Origin: Blautia sp. XA-2221 | Lineage (GTDB): Bacteria > Bacillota > Clostridia > Lachnospirales > Lachnospiraceae | NCBI RefSeq assembly: GCF_028767025.1 | Contig: NZ_JAJQXX010000006.1 | Coordinates: forward strand, 1-64,000 | DNA: 64,000 nt | Direction of reading: 5' to 3' | Shown: piece by piece, positions 37,075 to 47,344 of the stretch | How the letters are laid out: the number at the start of each line of letters is the position of its first letter | Numbering within the stretch: position 1 is the first letter of the stretch | Program-made: the position numbers and the translations under genes | The notes under the pieces: model-generated | Told to the model about the DNA's origin: nothing | Databases searched by the model: none | What the model saw: the letters and a program-made list of their open reading frames with translations, nothing else

Positions 37075-38439
37075 ATGATTAACATGTTTGAAGTAAATGA
37101 AACCAATAAGATGATCGAACAGGAGAACCTTGACGTTCGTACCATCACAATGGGAATCAGCCTTCTGGATTGCATTGACAGCGATCTTGATAAGGTAAAC
37201 GAAAATATTTATAATAAAATCACAGAATATGCGAAAGACCTTGTGGAAACAGGAGATAAGATTGCCACAGAATATGGTATCCCCATTGTCAATAAGCGTA
37301 TTTCCGTAACTCCGATCGCACTGGTAGGCGGTGCAGCCTGCCACAGCAGTCAGGATTTTGTTACGATTGCCAAAACATTAGACAGAGCTGCCAAAACCGT
37401 AGGTGTTAATTTTATTGGAGGTTATTCTGCGCTTGTAAGTAAGGGAATGACTCCTGCAGAAGAACTTCTTATCCGTTCAATTCCTCAGGCTCTGGCAGAA
37501 ACAGAGCGTGTGTGCAGCTCAGTAAACGTAGGCTCCACAAAGACAGGAATCAATATGAACGCAGTAAAGCTTATGGGTGAGATTGTACTGGAAACAGCTC
37601 AGGCAAGCAAAGATCAGGACTCTCTTGGCTGCGCAAAACTGGTGGTATTCTGCAATGCTCCGGATGATAATCCTTTCATGGCAGGCGCTTTCCACGGAGT
37701 GACAGAGGCAGACTGTATCATTAATGTGGGCGTCAGCGGTCCGGGTGTTGTAAAAACAGCGCTTCAGAAGGTTCGTGGCGAGGATTTTGAGACTCTCTGT
37801 GAAATGATCAAGAGAACTGCGTTTAAGGTTACCCGTGTTGGACAGCTGGTAGCTCAGGAAGCATCCAGACGTCTGGGAGTACCTTTTGGAATCGTGGATC
37901 TTTCTCTTGCGCCTACACCGGCTATCGGCGACAGCGTTGCAGAGATTCTGGAAGAAATCGGACTGGAGCGTGTAGGTGCTCCGGGAACCACAGCAGCTCT
38001 GGCTCTTTTAAATGACCAGGTAAAAAAAGGCGGAGTTATGGCATCCACAGCCGTAGGTGGATTAAGCGGCGCTTTTATTCCGGTCAGTGAAGATCAGGGA
38101 ATGATCGATGCAGTAAATCTGGGGGCTCTTTCTCTGGAAAAACTTGAGGCAATGACCTGTGTATGCTCTGTAGGTCTTGATATGATCGCAATCCCGGGAG
38201 ATACAAAAGCATCCACAATTTCCGGAATCATTGCAGATGAAGCTGCTATTGGCATGATAAACCAGAAAACAACAGCAGTACGAGTGATTCCTGTAATCGG
38301 AAAAGGTGTTGGAGAGACAGTTGAATTCGGCGGACTTCTTGGCTATGCTCCGATCATGCCGGTGAACCAGTTCTCCTGTCAGGCGTTTGTTGACCGAGGC
38401 GGAAGAATCCCGGCGCCTATCCACAGCTTTAAAAACTAA
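37075..38439 (+). CDS. PFL-like family protein (DUF711, UPF0210)
   Basis: A 454-residue UPF0210/DUF711 protein. The family is structurally related to pyruvate formate-lyase-like barrels but lacks evidence for a radical reaction, and no glycyl-radical loop (R-V-S-G-Y) is seen near the C-terminus. Conserved words include [19 protein letters not shown] and [13 protein letters not shown] precedes ATG 37075. Function is unknown; the ACT protein upstream may be its ligand-sensing partner. Confidence 0.9.
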   Translation: MINMFEVNETNKMIEQENLDVRTITMGISLLDCIDSDLDKVNENIYNKITEYAKDLVETGDKIATEYGIPIVNKRISVTPIALVGGAACHSSQDFVTIAKTLDRAAKTVGVNFIGGYSALVSKGMTPAEELLIRSIPQALAETERVCSSVNVGSTKTGINMNAVKLMGEIVLETAQASKDQDSLGCAKLVVFCNAPDDNPFMAGAFHGVTEADCIINVGVSGPGVVKTALQKVRGEDFETLCEMIKRTAFKVTRVGQLVAQEASRRLGVPFGIVDLSLAPTPAIGDSVAEILEEIGLERVGAPGTTAALALLNDQVKKGGVMASTAVGGLSGAFIPVSEDQGMIDAVNLGALSLEKLEAMTCVCSVGLDMIAIPGDTKASTISGIIADEAAIGMINQKTTAVRVIPVIGKGVGETVEFGGLLGYAPIMPVNQFSCQAFVDRGGRIPAPIHSFKN

Positions 38440-38447
38440 AAACAGGG

Positions 38448-38476
38448 TTGACAACAGCGATTTGATGTGGTAAAGT
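38448..38476 (+). promoter_or_regulatory. Promoter of the T-box leader
   Basis: TTGACA (38448-38453), 17 bp, TAAAGT (38471-38476), starting just after the preceding stop codon. Confidence 0.75.
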
Positions 38477-38482
38477 AACGAC

Positions 38483-38756
38483 ATCAAAACCGATGAGGAA
38501 GAGAAGTAGACATTTATGCATCATCCCAGAGAGCAGACGTTGGTGGGAGTCTGTATGAGGCTGATTGTTGAATGGCCTTCCGAGGGCAGTCCGAAATTCC
38601 TGCGTGGAGAGTAGGCACTGACGGGAACCGAACCCGTTATCAATCAGGAGTGTATGTTTGTACATGAGAAAGTGGACGTTTTGTCAATTTGAGTGGTACC
38701 GCGATAATAAGAAATTATTACCGTCTCAAGCATTAGCTTGGGGCGGTTTTTTTATT
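38483..38756 (+). promoter_or_regulatory. T-box riboswitch, tryptophan specifier
   Basis: A T-box leader that senses uncharged tRNA. Stem I starts at GATGAGGAAGAGAAGTAGAC (38492-38511), with the AGTA turn and the distal AGAGAGC...GGTGG loop. Its closing strand CTTCC (38576-38580 and on) pairs with GGAAG. The specifier-loop position just before that strand reads TGG (38573-38575), a tryptophan codon. The antiterminator bulge TGGTACCGCG is at 38694-38703. The competing terminator ACCGTCTCAAGC/GCTTGGGGCGGT with seven T lies at 38720-38754. Low charged tRNA-Trp would let transcription continue into the ABC transporter genes. The specifier was assigned by hand alignment to the glyQS leader. Confidence 0.88.
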
Positions 38757-38859
38757 CGAAAGGACAGGTATCACAACTTTCTTTCTCGCAGACAGAGACC
38801 GAAAGCTGGCATATACTTTCGGTAAGACAAAAAGAATCGTAGAGAGAGGAGAAAACAAC

Positions 38860-39861
38860 ATGAAAGCAAAAACAACAGCAAAGGTATTAGGAGCAGCATT
38901 ATTGACAATGACACTGGCAGGAACCACAATGGTTTATGCGGAAGAAGAGTATACTATCGGAATCGAGCAGTTTGCAGAGCATGGTTCTCTTGATAACTGC
39001 AGAGAAGGATTTCTGGAAGGGCTGAAAGAGGAAGGCATTGAAGAGGGGAAAAATCTTACAGTAGAATATAAAAATGCAGCGGCAGATATGGGAACCTGCG
39101 GACAGATTTCTGATGGTTTTGCAGCCGATAAAGTGGATCTCATGGTAGGAATTGCCACTCCAAGCGCTCAGAGTCTTTATAATGCTGCAATGGACGCAGA
39201 CATCCCGGTTATTTATACAGCAGTTACAGATCCTCTGGCAGCAGAGCTGGCAGACGATGAGGGAAACCCAGTAGGTGAGATCACCGGAACAAGTGATAAG
39301 CTTCCCATAAAGCAGCAGCTTGAAATGATCCGAAAAATTCTTCCTGACGCAGAAACCATTGGAATCATGTACACCACAAGCGAGGCAAATTCCGAAGCAG
39401 CTGTAAAGGAATATGAAGAACTGGCAGGAGAGTATGATTTTAAGATCGAGACAGCGGGAATTGCAACAACCGCAGACATTCCACTGGCAGCACAGTCACT
39501 TCTGGAAAAAGTTGACTGTATGACAAATCTTACAGATAATACCGTGGTTTCTTCGCTTCCTGCCATTCTCGAAATGGCAAATGAGAAAAAAATCCCGGTA
39601 TTCGGAAGTGAGATCGAACAGGTAAAACTGGGCTGCCTTGCAGCAGAGGGACTTGATTATATTGAACTTGGAAAACAGACTGGAAAAATGGCGGCTCAGG
39701 TATTAAAGGGTGAGAAAAAAGCATCAGAGCTTCCTTTTGAAACTATTGAAGAGGCATCGCTGTATGTGAATACTGCTGCATCAGAGAAGCTGGAGATTAA
39801 GATTCCCCAGGAGATCACTGAGGCAGCAACAGAGGTTTTTGAAGAGATTACAGAGGCGTAA
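38860..39861 (+). CDS. trpX: TrpX-type ABC transporter substrate-binding protein
   Basis: A 333-residue solute-binding protein (COG2984 type). A signal peptide covers residues 1-27 (basic start, hydrophobic core, then V-Y-A-E-E). No lipobox cysteine is present, so the mature protein would not be lipid-anchored as expected in a Gram-positive. Two α/β lobes follow (Y-T-I-G-I-E-Q-F-A-E-H; T-P-S-A-Q-S; Y-T-A-V-T-D-P). The gene is directly behind a tryptophan T-box and ahead of COG4120 and COG1101 genes, the arrangement predicted by comparative genomics as the tryptophan transporter trpXYZ. Substrate assignment therefore rests on regulation and context. Confidence 0.85.
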   Translation: MKAKTTAKVLGAALLTMTLAGTTMVYAEEEYTIGIEQFAEHGSLDNCREGFLEGLKEEGIEEGKNLTVEYKNAAADMGTCGQISDGFAADKVDLMVGIATPSAQSLYNAAMDADIPVIYTAVTDPLAAELADDEGNPVGEITGTSDKLPIKQQLEMIRKILPDAETIGIMYTTSEANSEAAVKEYEELAGEYDFKIETAGIATTADIPLAAQSLLEKVDCMTNLTDNTVVSSLPAILEMANEKKIPVFGSEIEQVKLGCLAAEGLDYIELGKQTGKMAAQVLKGEKKASELPFETIEEASLYVNTAASEKLEIKIPQEITEAATEVFEEITEA

Positions 39862-39888
39862 CAAAAATTGTATGGAGGTTGAAAGGTC

Positions 39889-40770
39889 ATGGACTTTATT
39901 ATCACGATCGTTGAGCAGGGACTGATCTACGGTATTCTTGCTCTGGGTGTTTATATCACATATAAAATACTGGATTTTCCAGATCTTACTACGGACGGAA
40001 GTTTTCCCCTGGGAGCGGCAGTAACCGCAGCTATGATCGCAAAGGGAGTAAATCCCTATCTGACCCTTCCGGTTGCTTTTGCAGCAGGAGCGCTGGCAGG
40101 AGTATGTACCGGACTGATTCATGTAAAAGGAAAGGTTCGGGATCTTCTGTCCGGTATTATCATGATGACTGCGCTGTGGACCATTAACCTTCGCATAGCC
40201 GGAAGTTCTAATGTACCTCTGTTTTCAAAAGAAACGATATTTAAAAACAGTTTTTTGGAAAAACTTTTTCCGGAGACACTACAGCCTTATACCACACTGA
40301 TCATTATTGTGATCCTTGCTCTGTTCACAAAGCTGATCCTTGACTTTTATATGAAAAGTAAATCGGGCTTTCTTTTAAGAGCAGTAGGCGACAATGAAAA
40401 ACTGGTAACTTCTCTTGCGAAAGATCAGGGAAATGTGAAGATCCTGGGTCTTTCCATTGCAAATGGACTGATTGCTCTGGCCGGATGCATTTTCTGTCAG
40501 GAAGAAAGGGTGTTTGAGATTTCCATGGGAACCGGCGCAGTGGTGATTGGTCTTGCCAGTGTTATCATCGGAACCAGTCTGTTCCGAAAACTGACTTTTA
40601 TCAGGGCAACTGCGTCTGTAGTTCTTGGTTCTGTTCTCTACAAGGCATGTACTGCTGTTGCAATGAGAAATTTTGAGCCCCAGGATATGAAGCTTATTAC
40701 AGCAGTGCTGTTTCTGATCGTGCTTCTGATCAGCATGGAAAGAAAGAAGAAGGTGAAGATCGATGCTTGA
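39889..40770 (+). CDS. trpY: TrpY-type ABC transporter permease
   Basis: A 293-residue integral membrane permease of the COG4120 group, related to branched-chain amino-acid permeases, with eight or nine hydrophobic segments. The motif T-D-G-S-F-P-L-G-A-A-V-T-A near residue 35 and the cytosolic loop G-D-N-E-K-L-V-T-S-L-A (site of ATPase contact) are typical. It forms the membrane channel for the tryptophan-type importer. TGGAGG lies upstream of ATG 39889, and its 3' end overlaps the ATPase gene by eight bases. Confidence 0.88.
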   Translation: MDFIITIVEQGLIYGILALGVYITYKILDFPDLTTDGSFPLGAAVTAAMIAKGVNPYLTLPVAFAAGALAGVCTGLIHVKGKVRDLLSGIIMMTALWTINLRIAGSSNVPLFSKETIFKNSFLEKLFPETLQPYTTLIIIVILALFTKLILDFYMKSKSGFLLRAVGDNEKLVTSLAKDQGNVKILGLSIANGLIALAGCIFCQEERVFEISMGTGAVVIGLASVIIGTSLFRKLTFIRATASVVLGSVLYKACTAVAMRNFEPQDMKLITAVLFLIVLLISMERKKKVKIDA

Positions 40771-41536
40771 ATTAAAAAATATTTATAAATACTATAATCC
40801 GGGAACCGTCAATGAAATGTGCCTGTTCAAAGATTTTAATCTTACAGTTAAGGATGGGGAATTTCTTTCTGTGGTAGGCAGTAACGGCTCGGGAAAAACC
40901 TCTATGCTGAACATTATCTGTGGCAGTATTCCTGTGGAATCAGGAAGTATTCTTTTAGATGGCAAAGATATTACAAATGCAAAAGAGTTTAAAAGAAACG
41001 AAAAGATTGGTCGTGTGTACCAGAATCCGTCTCTTGGAACCTGTCCGTCCATGACTATTCTGGAAAATATGTCACTGGCAGACAATAAAGGAAAACGCTT
41101 CGGACTTGGAAGAGGGGTAAATAAACAGAGGATTGAATATTATCAGGAGCTTCTGAGACCTCTGAATCTGGGACTGGAAGATAAAATGTATGTCAAAGTA
41201 GGATCTCTTTCAGGAGGACAGCGTCAGGCAATGGCTCTTCTCATGTCAACTATGACACCGATTGAATTTTTGATTCTTGATGAGCATACTGCAGCTCTGG
41301 ATCCAAAAACAGCAGAAATTATTATGGAGCTTACGGACAAAATTGTAAAAGAAAAAAATCTGACAACGATCATGGTTACTCATAATCTCAGATATGCGGT
41401 AGATTATGGAAGTCGCCTTCTGATGATGCATCAGGGAGAAAGCGTGATCGACTGTGCAGATGAGGAAAAGGCTGCCATGAGTATTGATGACATTCTTGAG
41501 AAATTTAATGAGATCAGTATTGAGTGTGGAAATTAA
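40763..41536 (+). CDS. trpZ: TrpZ-type ABC transporter ATPase
   Basis: A 257-residue ABC ATPase that powers the importer. Walker A is G-S-N-G-S-G-K-T (about 37-44), the signature L-S-G-G-Q-R-Q-A-M-A, Walker B F-L-I-L-D-E-H-T-A-A-L and the switch His in V-T-H-N. The start overlaps trpY by eight bases, so the two are translationally coupled. A bidirectional terminator ends the operon at about 41630. Confidence 0.9.
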   Translation: MLELKNIYKYYNPGTVNEMCLFKDFNLTVKDGEFLSVVGSNGSGKTSMLNIICGSIPVESGSILLDGKDITNAKEFKRNEKIGRVYQNPSLGTCPSMTILENMSLADNKGKRFGLGRGVNKQRIEYYQELLRPLNLGLEDKMYVKVGSLSGGQRQAMALLMSTMTPIEFLILDEHTAALDPKTAEIIMELTDKIVKEKNLTTIMVTHNLRYAVDYGSRLLMMHQGESVIDCADEEKAAMSIDDILEKFNEISIECGN

Positions 41537-41597
41537 GAAAAAATCAGAGAGTATGAAAAACTGATAAAAGAGCTGGAGCCTGAGAGATATTCAAAGA

Positions 41598-41632
41598 AAA
41601 TGGGAAAACATATTTTTTGTTTTCCCATTTTT
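41598..41632. terminator. Bidirectional terminator, trpZ/tmcAL
   Basis: AAATGGGAAAAC and GTTTTCCCATTT pair perfectly (12 bp). A- and T-rich flanks on both sides allow it to serve both convergent genes. Confidence 0.85.
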
Positions 41633-41637
41633 GAAGT

Positions 41638-42915
41638 TCACGGAATCATAATCATCTGTTTCTGGTATTCGTGGACAAAGGCACGTCCCGTTTTATGGCA
41701 GATCAGACTTTCGTATATATTGGAGGCTGCAGTATTTGTATCCAACAGTTTTTTTTCATATGGAGTAAATGCTTTTACTGATGAAGAAGGTTTGGTCACC
41801 AGGGGGATGGTGCCTCTTTTTTTTATTTCCTTTAAAAGAGGAGAAGCACTTTTCCGAAATCCCAGAACCCGGCCGAAGGAAAGTTCTCTGGGGCTTTCTC
41901 TGATCTGAAGAAGGATGTGGAGAAGAGCTCTCTGGATCCTTGTGTGGGTCAGTTCCTTTGTTTTCAGAAGCTCTGCAAACTGAGAAAATCCCCTGTAACC
42001 ATTCAGACAGTTGACCATCCGTGCAGCGAGATCAGGAGAAACATCTGCATACTCGGTAAGCTCTTCTGTTGTTTTTCCTGTGAGACAGTAATGCAGAATA
42101 AGATCCAGATCATTTTCTGTAAGAAATTCCTGACTGGAAAATGCGCTTTCCAGAAGTCGAAGAGAGGCTGCGGGGAGCATATTTTCAAGAACAGAAAAAT
42201 CTTTATGGCTGTCGGAGGAGTGTGTCTGGTTGCTGTATTCAGAAAGAAAAGCACGGACTGCAGATGCAGAAGGTGCCTGGTTATTCTTTAAGGTGAGGTC
42301 ATGATATCCGGAACCTTCCCGCTTCAGTGTCACCGGTGTAATGCTGCTGTGAAGTCTGAGAAGGGCGCGGCAGTATTCGATTCCCAGGATGTTATTAGGA
42401 GAAGAGAGAAGGGCGTCTGAAAATGCAGACAGGCTTTTTCCTCCGGAAGAGTACATAGTATGTAGATACTCTCCGAGAGCGCGGCTTCTGGCGGCCGGGA
42501 AAGACATTCCCTGTTTCAGATTGTTTTTCAGTAGATTGCGGAAGCCCTCTGGTTCTTCGTTTAAAATGCGGGCGGCAAGACACATTCCTTCAACAGTTCC
42601 TTCTTCACTTCCGAAACATAGCTGATCTACGACTCCAAGTCCATTAAGGAGAGAAACTGCTCCTCCTGCAAAAAATTCTGCACTGGCAGAAGAAACCTGT
42701 ACAGGCAGTTCCAGCACAAGGTCCGCACCGCACAGAAGAGTTGCTTCGGCCCGTGTGTATTTAGAGAGAAGGGCAGGAGTCCCCCTCTGAACAAAATCTC
42801 CGCTCATGGCTACAATAATATAATCAGAGTTCAACGTTTCCCTGACATAAGTGATCTGGTGCAGATGCCCCAGATGAAAGGGGTTATATTCTGCAATGAT
42901 TCCTGTAACGTTCAT
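41638..42915 (-). CDS. tmcAL: tRNA(Met) cytidine acetate ligase TmcAL
   Basis: A 425-residue nucleotidyltransferase-fold protein. The N-terminus carries A-E-Y-N-P-F-H-L-G-H (HxGH site, His14/His17) and M-S-G-D-F-V-Q-R-G. TmcAL uses ATP and acetate to make N4-acetylcytidine at the wobble position (C34) of elongator tRNA-Met. It convergently faces the trp transporter and diverges from pta. Adjacency to pta-ackA, which set acetyl-phosphate and acetate levels, is fitting for an acetate-using ligase but may be chance. Confidence 0.92.
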   Translation of the reverse strand: MNVTGIIAEYNPFHLGHLHQITYVRETLNSDYIIVAMSGDFVQRGTPALLSKYTRAEATLLCGADLVLELPVQVSSASAEFFAGGAVSLLNGLGVVDQLCFGSEEGTVEGMCLAARILNEEPEGFRNLLKNNLKQGMSFPAARSRALGEYLHTMYSSGGKSLSAFSDALLSSPNNILGIEYCRALLRLHSSITPVTLKREGSGYHDLTLKNNQAPSASAVRAFLSEYSNQTHSSDSHKDFSVLENMLPAASLRLLESAFSSQEFLTENDLDLILHYCLTGKTTEELTEYADVSPDLAARMVNCLNGYRGFSQFAELLKTKELTHTRIQRALLHILLQIRESPRELSFGRVLGFRKSASPLLKEIKKRGTIPLVTKPSSSVKAFTPYEKKLLDTNTAASNIYESLICHKTGRAFVHEYQKQMIMIP

Positions 42916-43074
42916 GTGATTTCTCCTGCTTTTTTGAAAATATTGGGGATTTTATTTTAGCACATATTTTTCTGTGAAACAAATGAAACAGCTTTTGTTT
43001 GGACAAAACATTCAAAAACAAAAAATTGCACCTTAAAAAATACCTTCTGATGATGAATTATCAGTGGGAAATGC

Positions 43075-44187
<1,113 letters not shown>

Positions 44188-44271
44188 AACCGTTTCTGGT
44201 ATATGCAGTCCTGTTAAGGCTGCTTATCATTGTGGATCGTAGTACATACAAAGAATAGGAGAGTAAAAATC

Positions 44272-45459
44272 ATGAATGTATTGGTAATTAACTGTGGAAG
44301 TTCTTCCTTAAAATATCAGCTTATCAATTCTGATACAGAGGCAGTTCTTGCAAAAGGTCTCTGCGAGAGAATCGGAATTGACGGAAGACTGGTTTATAAA
44401 AAAGCCGGCGGAGAAAAAGAAATCACAGAAGCTCCGATGCCTACACATAAAGAGGCAATCCAGATGGTGCTGGACGCTCTTACAAATGAAAAAACAGGCG
44501 CGATCAAGAGCCTGAAAGAAGTAGATGCCATCGGTCATCGTGTTGTACACGGCGGAGAGAAATTTGCTTCTTCAGCAGTGATCACAGATGAGATGATCAA
44601 AGCAGTGGAAGAGTGCAACGACCTTGCTCCTCTTCACAATCCGGCAAACCTGATCGGTATCCGTGTGTGCTCAGAACTTATGCCAGGCGTACCGCAGGTT
44701 GGTGTATTTGATACTGCTTTCCATCAGACAATGCCGCCAAAAGCATATCTTTATGGTCTGCCGCTTGATTATTACAAAAACTATAAGATCAGAAGATATG
44801 GTTTCCACGGAACCTCTCACAGCTTTGTTTCCAAACGTGCTGTTGAATTCCTCGGTCTTGACAAAGAAAATTCCAAAGTTATTGTATGCCACCTTGGCAA
44901 CGGATCATCTGTCAGCGCAGTTGTAAACGGCAAATGTATTGATACCTCCATGGGTATGACTCCTCTTGAAGGTCTGATCATGGGAACACGTTCCGGAAGT
45001 ATTGATCCGGCTATCATGGAGTTTATTGCAAAGAAAGAAAATCTGGATATCGCAGGCGTTATGGATGTTCTGAACAAAAAATCCGGTCTGTACGGAATGT
45101 CCGGACTTTCCAGTGATATGCGTGACCTGGAAGATGCAGCTGCAGAAGGCAATGTAGACGCAAAGAACGCAAGAGAGGCTCTTGGCTATGGTATTGCAAA
45201 ATACGTAGGCGGATATGTTGCTGCTATGAATGGTGTGGACGCAATCGTATTTACAGCAGGCATCGGCGAGAACGACAACCTTGTACGTGAAGACGTATGC
45301 TCTTACCTTGGCTACCTGGGAATCTCCATTGACAAAGAGATCAACAAAAAACGCGGCGAGGAGATCGTGATCTCCACACCGGATTCCAAAGTTAAGGTTG
45401 CAGTAGTTCCTACCAACGAAGAGCTTGCAATCTGCAGAGAGACAGTTGCTCTTGTATAA
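44272..45459 (+). CDS. ackA: Acetate kinase
   Basis: A 395-residue acetate kinase of the ASKHA fold, converting acetyl phosphate + ADP to acetate + ATP. The N-terminal phosphate loop N-C-G-S-S-S-L-K-Y is at residues 7-15; G-H-R-V-V-H-G-G and F-D-T-A-F-H-Q-T-M hold substrate residues, and G-T-R-S-G-S-I-D-P is conserved. ATAGGAGAG precedes ATG 44272. Codon use is biased as in a highly expressed gene. A GAAA-loop terminator follows. Confidence 0.97.
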   Translation: MNVLVINCGSSSLKYQLINSDTEAVLAKGLCERIGIDGRLVYKKAGGEKEITEAPMPTHKEAIQMVLDALTNEKTGAIKSLKEVDAIGHRVVHGGEKFASSAVITDEMIKAVEECNDLAPLHNPANLIGIRVCSELMPGVPQVGVFDTAFHQTMPPKAYLYGLPLDYYKNYKIRRYGFHGTSHSFVSKRAVEFLGLDKENSKVIVCHLGNGSSVSAVVNGKCIDTSMGMTPLEGLIMGTRSGSIDPAIMEFIAKKENLDIAGVMDVLNKKSGLYGMSGLSSDMRDLEDAAAEGNVDAKNAREALGYGIAKYVGGYVAAMNGVDAIVFTAGIGENDNLVREDVCSYLGYLGISIDKEINKKRGEEIVISTPDSKVKVAVVPTNEELAICRETVALV

Positions 45460-45493
45460 AAACAGTTGTCATCCTATAAGATTTTCAGAAAGG

Positions 45494-45520
45494 CTCACCC
45501 CGAAAGGGGTGAGTTTTCTT
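45494..45520 (+). terminator. Terminator after ackA
   Basis: CTCACCCC/GGGGTGAG stem closed by a GAAA tetraloop, then TTTTCTT. Confidence 0.9.
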
Positions 45521-45653
45521 ATGTTATATAGAAAGATTAATTTTTATATTTATTGTTCTGAGCAATTATAGACAATGAACAGAGATATTTGTGTTTTGTG
45601 CATATATTACAAAAATAGGCGTTTTAAAATGTTATAAATGACAAAAATGATGA

Positions 45654-45770
45654 GGTATATGGAATGCTTTTGATTACAATAAATACAAAGCAAATGGATT
45701 TAAGGTGGAGCATTTGGGTGATTACCCTCTGGAGCTTATGAGTCCTCCGGACATTTTTGACAAAAAATAA
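45654..45770 (+). pseudogene. Possible 3' remnant of a lost gene
   Basis: A start-less frame of 38 codons reads convincingly like protein (A-F-D-Y-N-K-Y-K-A-N-G-F-K-V-E-H, then D-Y-P-L-E-L-M-S-P-P-D-I-F-D-K-K) and stops 31 bp before the rpmF-operon promoter. No ribosome site or initiation codon is usable. I cannot name the parent family. The rest of this 395-bp gap holds the ackA terminator and the next promoter. Confidence 0.35.
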
Positions 45771-45800
45771 CAGAATTGTCGTAACAGAAGGTAAAAATCC

Positions 45801-45829
45801 TTGACAAAGGAACTTCTCCTATGTATAAT
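45801..45829 (+). promoter_or_regulatory. Consensus promoter for DUF177-rpmF
   Basis: TTGACA (45801-45806), 17 bp, TATAAT (45824-45829), both perfect. Confidence 0.88.
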
Positions 45830-45855
45830 TGGTTAAGTGTGAATAGGAGATAATT

Positions 45856-46383
45856 ATGCAGATTCATTTATCGGATGTTACATCCTGTGAAGGAAAAACA
45901 GTACAGGTAAGCACAGAACTGGAAATGGAAACCGTTTCTTTTCAGATGGGTGAGTTTCCTGTATTAAAAAAAGAACCGGTAGATTTAGTCATTACTAATA
46001 CCGGAAATAAGGTTCTTGAGCTGACCGGCAATACATGTGTGACAGTGGGTATTCCCTGTGATCGTTGTCTGGAACAGGTTAAGGTTGAGATTCCATGTCA
46101 TATTGAGCGCAAGCTGGATATGAAGCTTACGGATGAGGAACGGGTCAATGATCTGGATGAAAGTAACTATCTCACAGGAATGGACCTGGATGTGGACCGG
46201 TTGGTCTATCTTGAGGTACTGATGAGCTGGCCTTTGAAGGTTCTCTGCAGAGATAACTGCAAGGGCATCTGCAGCCAGTGTGGGAAAAACCTCAACGACG
46301 GTCCCTGCGGATGCGCAGAGGAGCCGAAGGATCCCCGCATGGCAGCTATCAGTGATATATTTAGTAAATTTAAGGAGGTGTAA
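45856..46383 (+). CDS. DUF177 (YceD-like) protein
   Basis: A 175-residue YceD/DUF177 protein, nearly always encoded directly before rpmF. The conserved C-R-D-N-C-K-G-I-C-S-Q-C-G-K-N-L motif (cysteines in C-x3-C and C-x2-C spacing) and an ending in D-P-R-M-A-A-I-S-D are visible. In plants and bacteria the family has been tied to 23S rRNA accumulation. AATAGGAGAT precedes ATG 45856. The stop lies three bases from rpmF. Confidence 0.92.
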   Translation: MQIHLSDVTSCEGKTVQVSTELEMETVSFQMGEFPVLKKEPVDLVITNTGNKVLELTGNTCVTVGIPCDRCLEQVKVEIPCHIERKLDMKLTDEERVNDLDESNYLTGMDLDVDRLVYLEVLMSWPLKVLCRDNCKGICSQCGKNLNDGPCGCAEEPKDPRMAAISDIFSKFKEV

Positions 46384-46386
46384 CCT

Positions 46387-46569
46387 ATGTCCATATGTCC
46401 AAAGAACAAAACATCTAAAGCAAGACGCGATAAAAGACGTGCAAACTGGAAGATGAGTGCTCCGAACCTGGTAAAATGCAGCAAATGCGGCGCCCTGATG
46501 ATGCCTCACAGAGTTTGTAAAGCATGCGGAAGCTACAATAAGAAAGAAATCGTTAAAGTTGAAGACTAA
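46387..46569 (+). CDS. rpmF: 50S ribosomal protein L32
   Basis: The 60-residue L32 of the large subunit, zinc-binding form: C-S-K-C-G and C-K-A-C-G supply four cysteines. It begins M-S-I-C-P-K-N-K-T-S-K-A-R-R-D-K-R-R, the typical basic rRNA-contacting start. AAGGAGGTG precedes it. The C+ (four-cysteine) form implies zinc-replete expression. Confidence 0.97.
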   Translation: MSICPKNKTSKARRDKRRANWKMSAPNLVKCSKCGALMMPHRVCKACGSYNKKEIVKVED

Positions 46570-46584
46570 TGAAAACGTAAAAAG

Positions 46585-46614
46585 ACAGAATCCTGTATGG
46601 GGTTCTGTTTTTTT
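46585..46614 (+). terminator. Terminator after rpmF
   Basis: ACAGAATCC pairs with GGGTTCTGT (one bulge), followed by seven T. Confidence 0.8.
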
Positions 46615-46811
46615 GTGTACAAACTTATTTTGTGGATATTCATTTTTGGCAGGAAAAACTGTATTTTCAGTTTTTCCTGCTATTCTTTTGCAAAAAGTTA
46701 AATGCCAGATTCTGGATTCCAGAGCCTATGAATATAAAACTCTGGAACTGCAGACAAAAATGGAAGAATGTGTTTTGTCTTAAATAATCTGCCCCTATCA
46801 GTTGCCGCAGA

Positions 46812-46840
46812 TTGAAAAAAATTTATGAAAAAAATAGAAT
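46812..46840 (+). promoter_or_regulatory. Promoter for kinase/phosphatase/vWA cluster
   Basis: TTGAAA (46812-46817), 17 bp, TAGAAT (46835-46840), 69 bp upstream of the first gene of the cluster. Confidence 0.6.
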
Positions 46841-46908
46841 TTTAAAAGAAAAGAGGATGAATTTATATCTGAAAATCAGGTTTTTTAACAGGTTGAGAGG
46901 GGAAGGAT

Positions 46909-47334
46909 ATGGAAATTTTAATTATAGTTTGCTTGGCGGTGCTAGTATCGGTTTTTATCGTAAAATTTTGCATAAAAGGTGAGTATAAAGAAACAGAAAA
47001 AGATTCTGGGTTGTTGCATTATGAGGTAGAAATAAAAGACAGCACTGAGGAAATCAAAAGAAATCCTGAGATATCTCATTATGAAGAAATAAAACATGAG
47101 GAAAAAGATATTAAAGATGAGAAAAAAGATATTAGAGAAACGGGAGTTCCTGTAAAGAGTGGAATTGTGTATGGAACAAAGTCAGCGTCAGTTAAGCCTC
47201 CGTCACAAAAAGTAAAAGAAGTAAAAACAATATATCAATATATTCCCACTGATTGTGGATGGAAATGCAGCTATTGTGACTGTATTAACGATGATAGTGA
47301 AAAAAGATGTCAGGTATGTGGCATAGAAAGATGA
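46909..47334 (+). CDS. Membrane protein with RanBP2-type zinc finger
   Basis: A 141-residue protein with an N-terminal transmembrane helix (residues 2-22, I-L-I-I-V-C-L-A-V-L-V-S-V-F-I-V), a highly charged Lys/Glu-rich linker and a C-terminal zinc finger of exact RanBP2 spacing: W-x-C-x2-C-x3-N-x6-C-x2-C. Such fingers bind ubiquitin-like partners or RNA in eukaryotes; in bacteria they are usually undefined. GGGGAAGG precedes ATG 46909. It is the first gene of a run leading to a phosphatase, a kinase and a vWA protein, so it may anchor or present that complex at the membrane. Confidence 0.75.
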   Translation: MEILIIVCLAVLVSVFIVKFCIKGEYKETEKDSGLLHYEVEIKDSTEEIKRNPEISHYEEIKHEEKDIKDEKKDIRETGVPVKSGIVYGTKSASVKPPSQKVKEVKTIYQYIPTDCGWKCSYCDCINDDSEKRCQVCGIER

Positions 47335-47344
47335 GGAGAAATAT

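Noticed and set aside
46559-46783. A 74-codon frame after rpmF
   Set aside because: It overlaps rpmF, runs through the rpmF terminator hairpin and has no ribosome site.
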